DNA of 64,000 nt from Acanthosoma haemorrhoidale (GCA_930367205.1 OV884013.1:117514869-117578868); one strand, 5' to 3'; positions 23,820 to 35,605 are shown, counted from the stretch's first letter. Numbers and translations are program-made. Notes: generated by a model not told the origin, from the sequence alone.

Positions 23820-24625
23820 ATTTGATCCCAGAATTAAAGCAAGATTTGAATTTGTTGCCATTTGTGCATTAAGTGCTGGCAACGCTATAAAAAAACAATT
23901 TGACAGCTGTCAGTTTAGGGTTAGTAAAAATGGAGCGTTACGCGGTAGAACAACGTGTCTTTATTGTTGAACATTATCTCAAAAATAATCAAAGTTTGGC
24001 GGCCGCAGTTCGAAAATTTCATACAAAATATGGTCGGAATAGTGTTTTGACTTCATCAACTGTGAAGAGATTAATTGAAAAATTTAGGGAGACTGGATCA
24101 GTTGGAGAAACTAAACACACTGGTCGTCCAAAAACAAGCCGTTCAAATGTCAATATCGAAGCAGTGCGTTCTTTGTGCCGAAATTGGATGATATTGATGT
24201 GGCCAATATGTGGTTTCAACAAGACGGTGTCACATGCCATACAGCCCATGAAACAATTCAAATACTGCATGAGGCATTTCCAGGTCGTGTACTCTCTCGT
24301 TTCGTTGATCAGAATTGGTCCCCTAGATCGTGTGATTTAGCACCTTTAAATTTCTTTTTATGGGGTTATTAGAAGTCAAAGGTGAAAGGGAAATTCAACG
24401 CTGCATCAACGAAATACAACCACATTTATGCCAAACGGTCATGGAAAATTTCGACAAAAGAGTGCCTATGTGTGAGGAAAGTGATGGAGGTCATTTTCCC
24501 GATGTGTGATTCCATAAATAACCCTATCCTATTTACTTTATAATTCAATAAAAAAATAACAAAAGTACTAAAAACTGTGTTTTCTATTTAAATCAAATCT
24601 TGGATTCTTTCTGGGACACCCTTTA
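23820..24625 (+). mobile_element. Nearly complete non-autonomous DD41D Tc1/mariner element
   Basis: The left end TTTGATCCCAGAATTAAAGC and the right end TCTGGGACACCCTTTA are both recognisable as the family terminal inverted repeat. The N-terminal HTH region is intact from MERYAVEQRVFIVEHYL through SRSNVNIEAVR. The frame then jumps to SLCRNW, which is the +1 reading of FVPKLDD, so the catalytic core is deleted. In the C-terminal part the third catalytic Asp is replaced by Asn (LAPLNFFLWGY), followed by an early stop. The element is about 0.8 kb. Confidence 0.85.
23900..24172 (+). pseudogene. N-terminal DNA-binding region of the DD41D transposase
   Basis: The likely original start is the ATG of MERYAVEQRVFIVEHYLKN (23,930), since every other copy begins MERY. 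The upstream ATG at 23,900 adds MTAVSLGLVK, which also appears in the 62.9 kb copy as MTADSLGLVK. LAAAVRKFHTKYGRNS and TSSTVKRLIEKFRETGSVG form the paired helix-turn-helix region that binds the terminal repeats, and GRPKTSRSN is the basic GRPR-like linker. Deleted versions like this are unlikely to be expressed, but such N-terminal domains can in principle compete for terminal repeats. Confidence 0.8.
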
Positions 24626-25595
24626 CTAAAACTATAATAACATTTATTTTCAGTTGCATTTCAATTTGGTATAGTTCTTAAAAACGGTTGTGTACAATGC
24701 AACCCTTGTATTTAATTGTTGGTAGTCGACTATATTAGCATAATATTCTAATTACCTGAAAATTATGGATAAAAATATCAGATTAAACACAATCTTATAA
24801 TGTTTTGTAGTTAACATTATAAGTTCGATCAGTATTATTTTCGTAGAAACGGTTTCAGTAGTTATAATCTAATAAACAATAAATCACTGCGTTAATAAGT
24901 ATTACACTGGCGATACCCTCTATACTGGTTCGTGTCCTCTTATAGCAAGATAGCTCTGCCGATAAATAACTTCTGTTCCCTTTCATTCTGTCCCATGAAG
25001 CTTCCGCTCGCTCGTCAGAACCATTTACGATATACCTGAAATTCCTGGAGCTACTCCAATTATAGTTTCAACTTAAGGAGTGTATTTGGGCTGTAAAAAT
25101 GATTAATGACCAGCCGGTGTTTAACAGCGGCAATAAAACCTTTTGCGGAAGATCAGCGCAAGAATGATGGAACAGGTTAACTATATTTGGCCAGGGGGCC
25201 ATCAACTTGCTGGTACAGGAGGGGGGGTTTTACCCAGAGCGGTAGTAAGAGAGGTCGACTATTCGAAAATCTTAGGATGACTTAAGCAGAGCAACTGATT
25301 TATTGGTTGTACTTTATTGGCAATATTCCCGGCCAGGCCGGCAAGGAACAAAGGTACCCGTGATTTATTGGCACTGGCTGCGGTAGCGCCATGGCTCAGC
25401 TAACTAACTTGCGTCCCGCCACGCTTTCTGCTTCTCGAAGCAATATCAATCCTATCTTCTTTAAAAACTGTTATAAATATACACATAGTTATTAGTAACA
25501 TGGAAAATGCAATAAAATAGAAATGAAATAACCCATCGTACAATAAAAAAACAAAACATATAAAAGCAGAAAAAAAATTGATATTTAAGACAGGC
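24626..25595. other. Unassigned sequence with candidate regulatory island (25,020-25,390)
   Basis: The island is GC-richer with no open frame. It carries four TTTATTG or CAATAAA sites (25,131; 25,299; 25,313; 25,364), the Caudal/Abd-B-type core. It also has TGATTAATGA (25,100), which resembles an Extradenticle-Hox composite site, and AACAAAG (25,348), a Sox-like core. The regulatory reading is inference. Confidence 0.3.
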
Positions 25596-25965
25596 ATTTA
25601 GTAGACCAGCTCTGCTGTATGGTGCATCGCTTTTTCGTCATCTGAAGTATACGACAGCTTGGTGACTCCAGCAATTCCAAAACGGTATACTGATGAAAGT
25701 GGACAGAAATACTTCATTCGAGCAGCGGAGCAACAGTGAGCTTCACGAGATCTTTGAGCTGCCTACGGTGGATGAATTCATTCAACGGTGACATATCAAA
25801 TTTTTAGACCCCCGCTCCGTTCCCCTATTGATGGCTAGACGCGGTCGAGGCAGGAACGGCTTTAGTCTTAGATTCTAGTTGTAGATTTAGTTTTTAGTTT
25901 GTTTTTCCCACATTTCTAAACCGAAGGTGAGCCCCATCACCTAGTATACATTTATTGCATTGTAA
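25590..25965 (+). mobile_element. 5'-truncated family B retrotransposon copy
   Basis: The frame starts SRPALLYGASLFRHLKYT. It continues LQQFQNGILMKVDRNTSFEQRSNSELHEIFELPTVDEFIQR with a stop inside, then a 3' UTR with GGTGAGCCCCATCACC. The protein tail and UTR block are clearly related to family A but distinct in sequence, so A and B are sister lineages. Confidence 0.8.
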
Positions 25966-26524
25966 TTTTCCTCGACCTCCTTCAAATGCATGAGCGCATC
26001 GCAGTAAGAGGAGAAATTGAACTTTGTTGAATTGTAAATTGTTAAAAATTTTATTAATAAAGGGGTTTAGAAATAAACAAAACTGTTTTTGTTTGGAGGA
26101 TACGTTTCTAAAACTCTGCAACATGTCTCAAATAATAATAATCTCAGAACAAAGAATAATCAATTAACCTTCTCGTTCTATCTAAAAGCTACAAACTTGT
26201 GACGCCATGCATTCACTTGCACCTTTTTGTCACCCACTCATTAGCATGTATGACTTGACGTTAGAATATTAACTACGAATCAAGTAAACAATAGGCCTTT
26301 CATTGAATTTATTTCGGTAAACAAAAGGAAAATTACATTTAAACAAAAATGATAAAGTAAAATAAAGTGTAAAGAAATTTAAAATAATGCTAATAAAGGC
26401 TTGTTAAACACCTTATTGTATATAGTCATAGATAGCTCATTATAAAAAAAAAAGATGTAAAGAAATTAGGAAAATAAATATATATATAGAACGATCAATG
26501 CAATAAAAATTCAAAAACAAATAA
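25966..26524. other. AT-rich intergenic sequence, nothing recognised
   Basis: No coding signal or repeat was identified. A short block near 26,420-26,460 (ATAGTCATAGATAGCTCATTAT) also occurs at 13,886-13,909. It may be an unannotated extension of a family C insertion in both places. Confidence 0.45.
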
Positions 26525-27125
26525 CTATGATAATAACAACAACTTTATTATGATAAAATTACAATCTGCCTCATTGGGCAATAAGTAATTGTGATCAATG
26601 TTCTTATTCATACTATATTTAAAATTTTCATTCACTCGTTCATTCAGACAGTATTTACAAACAGCCCGAAGACCTCCCAAATCCACATGGTTGTCACCTC
26701 CCTCGCATGCAAAAGAGGCAGCGGAGTCTTGGGAAGTACCCGACGTTCCTCCGTTAGCCCCGTCACCGGGTACGAGCCAGTGGAGGCTGACGAAGAGCTC
26801 GAAAGCATCAGACGCTCAGGACGATTGGAGTTGCTGGTTATTGCCAGGACTCCCACTGTTACGCATTAATAGCAGCTCACGAGGCCGCAGCAGGTTTAGT
26901 CTCCGAGGAGGATTATAGGGATGAGTGATTTAGTGCAATGATAGTGCTAGGGGATTAGGGTGGTTGGAAGTCACTATGGAATTTCATGAACTTGGAAGGG
27001 ATGATTTCGAGATTGTAAGGTATAATAAGATTGTTTTGTTGCTTTTTTTTGTTCTAGGGACTTTTGATTGAAAGGTTTGGATACGCTTGATGTTCGAGTT
27101 TTCGCTGTCCCCCATAGCTCTTAAA
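26525..27125 (-). mobile_element. 5'-truncated family C retrotransposon copy
   Basis: On the minus strand it opens at AGAGCTATGGGGGACAGC (the ELWGTAK region) and runs through IKRIQTFQSKVPRTK and the RT tail. It then covers the whole 3' UTR and ends ATAATAAAGTTGTTGTTAT at 26,525. It is one of the longer copies. Several substitutions and a deletion break the frame. Confidence 0.85.
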
Positions 27126-27297
27126 GAAGTATGAAAATAAGTAAATAGACGCAATGGATGGAGCAAAAGGACGAAGGAAGAAAGTTCCAGAGAGAGGTGG
27201 AACAACTGAGAAAGGTTCAAGTTTGGCTGAGTTTTAGATTTTTATCTGCAACTTTATTTATTTATTGTTTTTTATTAAATTTTAATTTTATTATTGT

Positions 27298-27905
27298 AAA
27301 GGGTGTCCCAGAATTAACGCAACGTTTGGCGGCCGCACTTTGAAAATTTCATACAAAATATGGTCGGAATAGTGTTTTGACTTCATCAGCTGTGAAGAGA
27401 TTAAGTTTAAAAATTTAGGGAGACTGGATCAGTTGGAGACACTAAACACACTGGTCGTCCAAAAACAAGCCGTTCAAATGTCAATATTGAAGCAGTGCGT
27501 GAGAGTGTTGTTGAAAATCCGGGAACATCAATTCGGCGTCGTAAATTGGCGTAAAAAAGTATTGATGTAGCCAATATGTGGTTTCAACAAGATGGTGCCG
27601 CATGTCATACAGCCCATGAAACAATTAAAATACTGCATGAGATGTTTCTAGGTCGAGTACTCTCTCGTTTCGGTGATCAGAATTGACCCCCTAGATCGTG
27701 TGATTTAACACCTTTAGTTTCGTTTTTATGGAGTTATTTGAAGTCAAAAGTGTATGTCAACAAGCCCACATCCACCCGTGCATTAAAAGAGGAAATTCAA
27801 CCATATTTATGCCAAATGGCCATGGAAAATTTCGGCAAAAGAGTGCGTATGTACCAGCAAAGTCGTGGAGGCCATTTGCCCATTTGTTAATTCTGGGACA
27901 CCCTA
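27298..27905 (+). mobile_element. Non-autonomous DD41D element with both inverted repeats
   Basis: It starts AAAGGGTGTCCCAGAATTAA and ends TTAATTCTGGGACACCCTA, so both terminal repeats are present. The 5' leader is deleted: the repeat joins directly to the GTTTGGCGGCCGC coding segment. Inside, VVENPGTSIRRRKLA is followed by a stop and then IDVANMWFQQDGAACH. The first-Asp region is thus removed, at the same position as in the 36.4 kb copy. At about 0.6 kb this is the most compact copy and is MITE-like. Confidence 0.9.
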
Positions 27906-28869
27906 TATAATAATTTCCACATAATTTGTATAAACTATATAAATATAACAATGGAACAAAATGTTTTTATGTTAAATGTGTTTTATTTTTTAGTCCGATG
28001 GAGTTTAGTGGGAAGATCTATAATAGCCTGAGTGTTCCGGGGAGTCATCCGCACCTTCTTCCCGAAGGTCTCTTCGGAGGAAGAGGAAATGAGGGCAAAC
28101 TCCAAGAAGAGGTCGCTTGAATGGTCGTAGCGTCTGCTATCTGAAGCAGTGCCGCTGTCACTGCAGTACCTGACCTATCGCATTTCTACATTTGAATATT
28201 CAAGCGGAGCAGTCGAGTAAAGCGCGCTCTAGAGGGACGGGAGCTGTTGACTATCTCCTGCTCGCTTACTATCGGCACTATAAATATTTAGCCCGTGGAT
28301 GTGGAGTAGCATTCCTCTGGGGTATCTGGTGTCCTTCGCCTTGTCCCCGCCGGCCCTGATCCGGGAACAAGGGACCACTCCGGGTATCACGCAGATAGTG
28401 CCGCCTACACACAACCGCTATTACCTCCCAACTTTTATTTTATTTATCCCTCTTTATTTCTATCCAGCTCTACAAGTATGACTACACATATCTCTCCCCG
28501 GGGGCTAATGGGTCCTCGCGGTCTGCCCTTTATTGTGGGCTACGATACTTGGCGATCTATGGTACTATGGAAACTGTGCATCAAATTTGCATATTATAGT
28601 CCAGCCTCTCCATATGCGCACTATGACTCTTTACTGTCCTCTTTAGTTCTGGTCAATCATTATTTTCATAATCATTCTCTAAAATTAAAATTAAAATACA
28701 GAAGGTGTACAAATTAATGCGTGCTACAGTAAAATTATTTAAGATGTAATTACAAACGTTTATACATTGTTGAAGTACTCACAGATTTTCTTCCAGGCAC
28801 GTTACGTACTCTCGACAGTACTCTCGTTCTAAGCGGTCGTCTAGGCGGCTTTGATCGTCTCAATACCTT
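27906..28869. other. Unassigned sequence, complex island at about 28,010-28,520
   Basis: The island has balanced base composition and no convincing open frame, with a TATAAATATT at 28,281. It resembles conserved non-coding DNA in texture, but no motif cluster stands out. Confidence 0.3.
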
Positions 28870-29175
28870 AAGTTTACTTCAAGGGTGTCTCCCGTAGCCA
28901 CGTCGATACACCAAGAGGGCTGGTTTTTTTTTTTTTAAGCTATGAACTCTATGCTTTATGACATCTTCGGTCATCATCGCCGCTCTTTGTATATTTTGAA
29001 CCCACTGATGCGATCTCGAGAGAGTGCTTCGTAACTTGGCGAGGCCCAGGAGGCACCCCAGTCCCACATGTTAGTGTTTGATATGTTTACTTTACGTACT
29101 GGGTCGGCCAACCGTTTAATGCTACCGTTCACATTTGTCATTTGACATAGAAGTGTGTTTTTAAAATTAAAATGT

Positions 29176-29953
29176 TCTGTTTTGGGTGATACACGTTAGT
29201 TTAAACTGTTTTTTTTAACCTCTGAAATGGAGAGTCAAAAAGTACATATTCGTCATGTAATGCTTTGGGAATTTAAACAAGGCAATAGTGCAAGGGCGAC
29301 AGTTGAAAAAATATGCCGTGTATATGGTGAAGTACTAATAACTGATCGGGCAGTTAGAAATTGGTTTATAAACTTCCGTTCTGGAGATACGACCTTAAAA
29401 GACGAACCGAAGGCGGGACTTTGACGACAACCTTTTAAAGGCAATATTGGAGCAAAATCCACGTCAATCAACAAGAGGTATAGCAGAAAGGTTGAATACA
29501 TCACAATCAACTGTTAACTGCCACCTGGAGAAATTAGGGAAAGTCAGCAAGTTAGGAATGTGGGTACCTCACAATCTCAGTGAACGGAATAAAGAAGATC
29601 GCATGTCGATCGCCACAAGTCTGCTCTCACGGGTAAAAATTCAGCTTTCTTTAAACAGGATTGTAACAGGCGATGAAAAATGGGTGACCTATGACAATAT
29701 AGTCCGCAAAAGACAGTGGCTTGAAAAGAATCAACCACCCTTACCAGATCCGAAAGCAAACATCCATGGCAAAATGTTTTTATGTGTGTATGGTAAGATT
29801 GTTGAGGAATAATTCACCACGAGTTGTTGAAGTCATATTTAACGATTACTGTGGATAGATACGTTCAGCAGTTGCAAAGAGTGCAAGAGAAACTACTAAT
29901 GAGAGCAAAATAAATGTCTGATAAAAGAAAGGAAGTTACTTATGACTCGACCT
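29176..29953 (+). mobile_element. Internally deleted mariner element
   Basis: The leader (GATACACGTTA-TTTAAACTG) and transposase start match the copies at 20.0 and 45.1 kb. The right end GGAAGTTACTTATGACTCGACCT is the complement of the terminal repeat at 19,877. The left terminal repeat is not recognisable upstream of 29,176, where the sequence differs from the other two copies. Confidence 0.85.
29227..29812 (+). pseudogene. Mariner transposase, frameshifted and missing catalytic residues
   Basis: The protein starts MESQKVHIRHVMLWEFKQGNSA, the mariner N-terminal HTH, and continues TDRAVRNWFINFRSGD with the second helix pair. A small deletion near 29,420 breaks the frame before FDDNLLKAILEQNP. 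In the next frame QSTRGIAERLNTSQSTV and VTGDEKWVTYDN follow, where the Asp of GDEKW is the first catalytic residue of DD34D. After GKMFLCVYGK the frame is broken. A short piece resembling DRYVQQLQRVQEKL follows, and then the 3' end. The second and third catalytic Asp residues are deleted, so the gene is dead. Confidence 0.9.
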
Positions 29954-30578
29954 AAATAGTTTCGTGATTCCCCCTCACTGGGGAATAGTGAATGGTTTCT
30001 GTGACTGTACCCAGACAAAAATTAAACTGTAGCCTTTGTGCACTCAAGCTGCATAAACTATGTATCTAAGACAGAGGCCGCCAAAAGACAGAGTGCTTGA
30101 GAGGAGACGGATCGGCCCCGCATGAGCGCGTTTGATTTCATGGTTGCTTCCGCACTTAAGTCCCCTCCTTCTGAGCTCTCTTGTTCTTGTTTGAGCTGGT
30201 GCAGTTGCACGTGTTGTTGCACCATGCAGGCGCACCTATAGGTGCCGAAGCAATTAGGTCGCAGGGGTTTTTAGCCAGCAATCTTCTCCGCTCGCCTCCT
30301 TTCTTTGTGCCCAACGGCTCCGAGCTAAATTGTTTCTTATTGCCCCGCGGCCGCTCTCGTCTCTGATGGTTCTTGCAATTCGACCTGTCTCTGCACAATT
30401 TCAAACCTCAATGGTTTAAAACAAAAGAATAATTTCTGAGCTTTAATCTTTGATGTTTATATATTTATCCCTTCATTTGAAACATCAAATGGATCCATTT
30501 CTTCGGTCTGTACGCTGAATAACCCGGCACTGGTAGCGTTGGGTCAATCTGACCCAGCAGTGTTTTGGAATAACTGGC
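29954..30578. other. Unassigned sequence, complex island at about 30,040-30,370
   Basis: The island is balanced in composition and contains GCACTTAAGTC (NK-2-like site), TGCACGTGTTG (E-box) and GCAATTAGG. Overlapping ORFs exist on both strands without recognisable domains. It is possible conserved non-coding DNA. Confidence 0.3.
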
Positions 30579-30742
30579 TGTCGGGTCGTCACTAGGGGGG
30601 TGCCTGGTCACCCTAGCCCTGGTGGCAAGTGCGGATTGTTCAAGTTTATAGCTTGGACAATCGTTTCATGACGGCGTTACCATCTGACTCCATTTTTGGT
30701 AGGTATGTGCCCCGACAATGCAATATGTTCAAGAGAAGAGGT
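30579..30742 (-). mobile_element. Fragment of the family D LTR-like repeat
   Basis: TGTCGGGTCGTCAC opens the block at the same terminal sequence that ends the 60.8 kb copy in the opposite orientation. It then matches the last 160 bp or so of the 3.6 and 60.8 kb copies on the minus strand. Confidence 0.7.
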
Positions 30743-31618
30743 ACAGAGGTTTTTCATAAAGAATTAGTCATGTTTTCAGAGTTCGAGCGGAAACCAAGCG
30801 TCAACGAGTAAAGGTCACGAGAGACTAATTAACAGGACTAGGAGCCCGCCTTAAGTAACCTCTCCCCTTGCCTACCGGGAGGGCTGCAAGGTTGCCTAGG
30901 CCGGCGGTTGGTTCCCACGCATGTGGTGAGGACCGATGCCTAATTACCCGGCCAGCCTTGTCCCCTGGAGGGTAGAGAGGCTGCCAAAAGGGTTGTTATG
31001 TTTATGCCATGTGGGTACCCTCACTCATATGGCTCTTAGGCCCTGCGGGTACCTGACTGACAGCTGTTGACCCTTCTCGTGTCTGAAAGCGGGATGTCCG
31101 ATGCTTCAATCTGGCTCCATTTTCTGGTTAACGTTATCACATGGATATCAACATGGAAGGCTATTTAAAATATATCCAATTAATAAATGAAAAAAATTAT
31201 TTTTTATCGGGTACCGATAAACTTGAAGATACATAATCTGAACTACACAATAAAAATAACTCTGAATAACTAACTGACTAGGCTGAACTAGAGCTTAAGT
31301 GGGTCATTTTAGTGATTTCAAGGAAAATTCTTAACGAAGAAAACATAACGATTTAATTCATATAAAATAATATTTAGATAAATTGCAAAACCAATAGCAA
31401 AAGAGAAGTTTCATCAGTTGGCCGAACGAAAAATAAGAAAAATAATTTTGGCTAGAAATGATTCGGTTACAATTTTTTTAAATCATGGAGAATTTGTCAA
31501 TATATAAGTGTAAATGATGATGTAACGTTTTAATGTGGTTTTGTTAATGTCATTCATTCTTATTAAGCATTGGTTCATATTATTATACTAGGCATATAAT
31601 TAATAGTGTTATTTAATA
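30743..31618. other. Unassigned sequence, GC-richer in its first 400 bp
   Basis: The part at 30,820-31,130 is GC-rich and complex, directly beside the LTR fragment. It could be internal sequence of the same LTR element or unrelated. The rest is AT-rich. No gene was recognised. Confidence 0.3.
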
Positions 31619-31624
31619 ATAAAT

Positions 31625-32080
31625 ATGATTATGTCAAGAAGGATACAGGCTAAGATCCAACCAGGAAATCTACAAAGACACCAAAGACCTAGAAACGGAC
31701 AAAGGATCAGGAGACTGAAATCCCACGGACATATGGTAAGAATGGCCCCGGAAAGGCTAAACAAGGAAATATTCCGGAAAATCCGAGGATACAAAAGCTC
31801 AAGGGGATGCACCAAGCAGATGAAGGAAGAAACTGAAAGACTAGGAATAACGGATCAGGATTTTCAGGACGGAGAAAGATATAGGAAAAGACTGAAGGAA
31901 ATCAAGATTCTTGTGGGAAAGAAAACATCGAAAAAGGGAGTCGCGTGGTCAGAGGAAAGAAAACAAAAGCACGTAGAGATAATGAGGGGAAAATGGAAGG
32001 AAAGGAAAAACAAGAAAAGAATCAAAAGTAATGATTTAAGGCCTTTCCGTGATTACAAAAAAATAAATAAATATGATTAA
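31625..32080 (+). pseudogene. Basic ORF resembling the C-terminal tail of a LINE reverse transcriptase
   Basis: This 151-codon ORF is rich in Lys, Arg and Glu. Residues about 25-70 read RIRRLKSHGHMVRMAPERLNKEIFRKIRGYKSSRGCTKQM in parts. That pattern matches the R-L-W-GH-RM-R-K-I-G-R-RGRP-W arrangement at the end of many endonuclease/reverse transcriptase LINE proteins, followed by a D-Q-D-R-WR-like block. The key Trp residues are mostly lost. The remaining C-terminal 60 residues are highly basic and unrecognised. No poly-A, UTR or target duplication was identified, so the borders are unknown. The open frame despite divergence is noteworthy. Confidence 0.5.
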
Positions 32081-32089
32081 AGAAATATA

Positions 32090-33180
32090 ATGAAATGTGA
32101 ATTTAATTCATCAGTATATTTTTCTTCATTAATTCGTCGAATGGTGTATTCCACAAAATCATCTTTTTTATATGTTTCAGGTAATAACGATAACGAGAAT
32201 CATTAAAAAAAAACTTTGGCAACATCGAACATCTTCAAGCTGCTGCAGAAGATATTGGATATCTTCACTGCAGATAAACTAATAAATGCAGATGGATGAT
32301 CTCCGACAGGAAGTACTCCTGGAAGAAGGAGACCGTCCGACAGACAAAGGTGGATATGCAAAGACAATGCCTCTCTCTTCCATCCATCACAGTTCTAATT
32401 GGCAATGTCTGATTGCACGTCAATTATCGGCCCCCATTCAGTCCTCGCCTACTTTATTATATCCATGTTTACATCTTCAGATTCATATCTGCGGTCTTTT
32501 TACCTCGATGGAGATAACCGGAACGAGACAATAACTCCACGACTTCCGGTATAAAGCCTTCACTTGTAACTTAATAGAGCACCTTGAGGTAACACTAAGT
32601 TATTATCCGATGGTAAATAGCCACAAAGTTGCGTAGCTACTTCATTTATGTCAATTTACAATGGTTTAACAACTAAAATAATGTAGCAATCTTTACAATA
32701 ACTACCTGAAGATTCGAAACATTATAAACTGCAGACAATGTCTATGAATGATCACCTCACTGTATAAATAATTACCTATTCAAGAAACTAGGAACTTTCA
32801 ATTTTAAAAGTAAATTTCTCCTATTATTTGATTAAACTTTACTTTACAGTTCGTAATTTGGTCATTCAGTTTGATCGATGCCAAATCTATTCTAGTAACA
32901 ATGATCCCAAAAATCAACGGTCGGCAATATTATGTATTTGCTTTCTGAGGAACCGCAGATGACTAGGAAATTATCTTTCTCTGTTGAGAAAAATGTAAGA
33001 TAAACAGGTAAACCAATAAGTTTTTGACATTATTTTATCACATTTATTGTTATTTTAAGTCACCGCACGATTATATAATTCTGTTAAAGATTTCAAATTA
33101 TTAACAGAATTCATTAGTGTCACTATCCCATTCATTTCCTAAACTGTATTTAGCTTAAAATATTTTTATATTAAATTTTG
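32090..33180. other. Unassigned sequence
   Basis: It is mostly AT-rich. An 82-codon ORF (32,286-32,534) lies in a somewhat less AT-rich segment and has no recognisable motif. Confidence 0.4.
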
Positions 33181-33189
33181 TCCTGTCCA

Positions 33190-34030
33190 TTCAGACCCCG
33201 ATATGGCATCCCAAAACCTTCAAAAACACCTTGTTGCGATCGAGTATTGGTGCAACCAATGGTAAATGAAGTCAATGAAGCAAAATGTTTCCACATAACC
33301 TTTACCATCTGCCGCAAGTCCTGTCCGCTAGTCTTTTTAAATTCGATTCCTCTCCCTGTGTCTGAGACGGTATTTGGGCTTCCATCTCGACAAAAGACTG
33401 ACATTTGGCCCACATACGAGGCTAAAAAGACAATAATTAAACAGACGCTTTGGACAACTGTACAGACTACTTCAAAGAACATCCCATCTCTCAATATAAA
33501 ATAAAGTACTAATCTACAAAGTTATACTTAAGCCAATCTGGACATACAGAAAAGAGCTATGGGGGACAGCAAAAAAGTCGAACATCAAGCGCATCCAATC
33601 CGTTCAATCAAAAGTCCTGAGAACAATAGTAAATGACCCTTATTACGTCAGCAACAAAACCCTTCATAACGATCTTAATATACCCTTCATTCATGAACTC
33701 ATCCCCCGAAGTTCATGAAATTCCATAGTAACCTATCCAACTACCCTAATCCCCTAGCACAGTCATTGCACTGCACCACTCATCCCTATAATCCTCCTCG
33801 GAGACTGAAACGGCAGTGGCCTCGTGGCCTGCTATAAATTCGTGACAGTGGGAGTCCTGACAATGGCCAGTTCTCTAATCATGTCCTGAGCCTCTGTGGC
33901 TCTCGCGCTCTTGGTCAGCCTCCGCTGGCTCTTATCCAGTTACGTGGCTGACGTGGGAGCGTGGGGGACTTCCCGAGAATCCGCTTCCTCTCTTGCATTG
34001 AAGGTGAAAACCATGTGGATTTGGGAGGTT
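33190..34030 (+). mobile_element. Longest family C jockey-like retrotransposon copy
   Basis: This copy reaches furthest upstream into the reverse transcriptase. In sense frames broken by shifts it reads KHLVAIEYWCNQW, then NSIPLPVSETV, then a LTFGPHIRG-like piece, then DNCTDYFKEHP and the ELWGTAKKS segment. These are the conserved jockey-clade RT thumb blocks. It continues IQSKVLRTIVNDPYYVSNKT, FIHELIP and LKRQWPRGLL, then the 3' UTR up to TGTGGATTTGGGAGG. The final ATAATAAAGTTG end is missing. It is the best in-window evidence that family C belongs to the jockey clade. Confidence 0.85.
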
Positions 34031-35110
34031 GTTAAATAAAAAAAGTACATATTTTAACTATAACATCTAGTAAAATGTAATTAATTACCATTAGTGACTT
34101 ATGGCCGTGATGTACATTGATTCTGTACTTTCGCTGGAGAGTGGAATGAAGATGAGGAGGCAGGGAGTAACGGAAGCTATTGCATTCCCAAGATAATGCC
34201 CACGGACTTGGGAGAGCCTAGATAAGGATCCAAGGTTTACTATTTTACAAGTTTTACTGCACCTTGGTAAATAAGTAATACCCTCCACGACCTCAGCGGG
34301 ACTGCGAACAGTGCCAACACCTGCAGCACAGGACCCCATTGTTATTCCTCTGTATCGCTGGCCCTATTGGGGCGTGTTGCTGGTTATCGATGGCCGGGGA
34401 CACGTTCGATACAATCGCTCCAGGTCGTGGACTCGATGTATCGCCCACGCTTCGAATCTGTTCCACACAGGTAGCCCTGTGTCGCTCCCACAGCCAGCTT
34501 CTCTTTACCCTTTACCATCTGTAGTTCGTCTTATCTGAACCAGCACCTTATGGTTTAATAGCTCTTCATAGGCTTCAATTATCAAGTGATCAGAATGCTG
34601 CCAATGTACACCGCTTAACATCTACCGCCAGTATGAATACCAACTTGTGGGAAGGTGAAAATAGGACTTGTAATTTATTTACTTAGTATCTACTTTATTT
34701 CAAGCCAAGGTACTTATACGCTTTCACAGTAATTTACTTAGTATTCATATCATGACTACTTTTATTTTTATAATATTTCCTTTTAAGTACAAAGGCATAG
34801 ATGATTGAAGGAGCCTACGTTAGATTACTTGAAGACATGACAAATATTTTCCAACAAACTCCATACAACATAAGATAACTAATTAACTTGTTAGCGATAC
34901 AAATCTATAATTTTCTATCATATTGAGGAGATAATCAAATTATAGATATCATCGCATTAATGAATAATGCGTATTTTTTGTTTCTTTTATTTGAATTATA
35001 AATACACAAATCCATCAAATTCAACCGTGTGATTTTTTCAGAACCATAAACATATATAAATATTAATAAAATGTCGTACTACCATGTGATAAACTGAAGA
35101 TAATGATAAA
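34031..35110. other. Unassigned sequence
   Basis: The first 500 bp are moderately complex, with small ORFs on both strands (34,091-34,339 and 34,311-34,538) that overlap and show no domain. The rest is AT-rich. Confidence 0.35.
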
Positions 35111-35605
35111 TAATAGTGACAAAACAACTTTATTGTGCTAAAATTACAATCTATCTTATTAGACAATAAGCGGTTGTGATAAATGTTCACATTGAGAACA
35201 TTGAGAAACTGGCCGTTGCCAGGACTCGCACTGTCACTCATTTATAGCAGGTCACGAGGCCACTGCCGCTTCAGTCTCCGAGGAGGATTATAGGGATGAG
35301 TGGTGCAGTGCAATGACTGTGCTAGGGGATTAGGGTGGTTGGATAGGTTACTATGGAATTTCATGAACTTGGAAGGGTGAGTTCAAGAATGTAAGGTATA
35401 TTAAGATCGTATTGTTGCTAACGTAATAAGGGGGATTTACTATTGTTCTCAGGACTTTTGATTGAAAGGATTGGATGCGCTTAGTGTTCGACTTTTTTGC
35501 TGTCCCCCATAGCTCTATTCCGTATGTCCAGATTGGCTTAAGTATAACTTTGTAGATTAGTAATTTATTTTCTATTGAGAGATGTCCTTCGAAGTAGTCT
35601 GTACA
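35111..35605 (-). mobile_element. Family C retrotransposon copy with 3' UTR deletion
   Basis: On the minus strand the RT tail is readable in one frame as PLDNCTDYFEGHLSIENKLLIYKVILKPIWTYGIELWGTAKKS in pieces, through IQSFQSKVLRTIVNPPYYVSNNT. About 200 bp of 3' UTR are missing between the RT tail and the ATAATAAAG-like end. This copy gives the cleanest view of the family C RT C-terminus. Confidence 0.85.

Noticed and set aside
24019..24270. Minus-strand ORFs over the DD41D elements (also 36,641-36,865 and 62,563-62,910)
   Set aside because: These are mirror-frame shadows of the transposase fragments.
33178..33504. Overlapping plus and minus ORFs of about 107 codons as a novel gene
   Set aside because: The sense strand here is a frameshifted jockey RT segment of family C. 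The plus-strand ORF crosses between its frames and the minus-strand ORF is its shadow.
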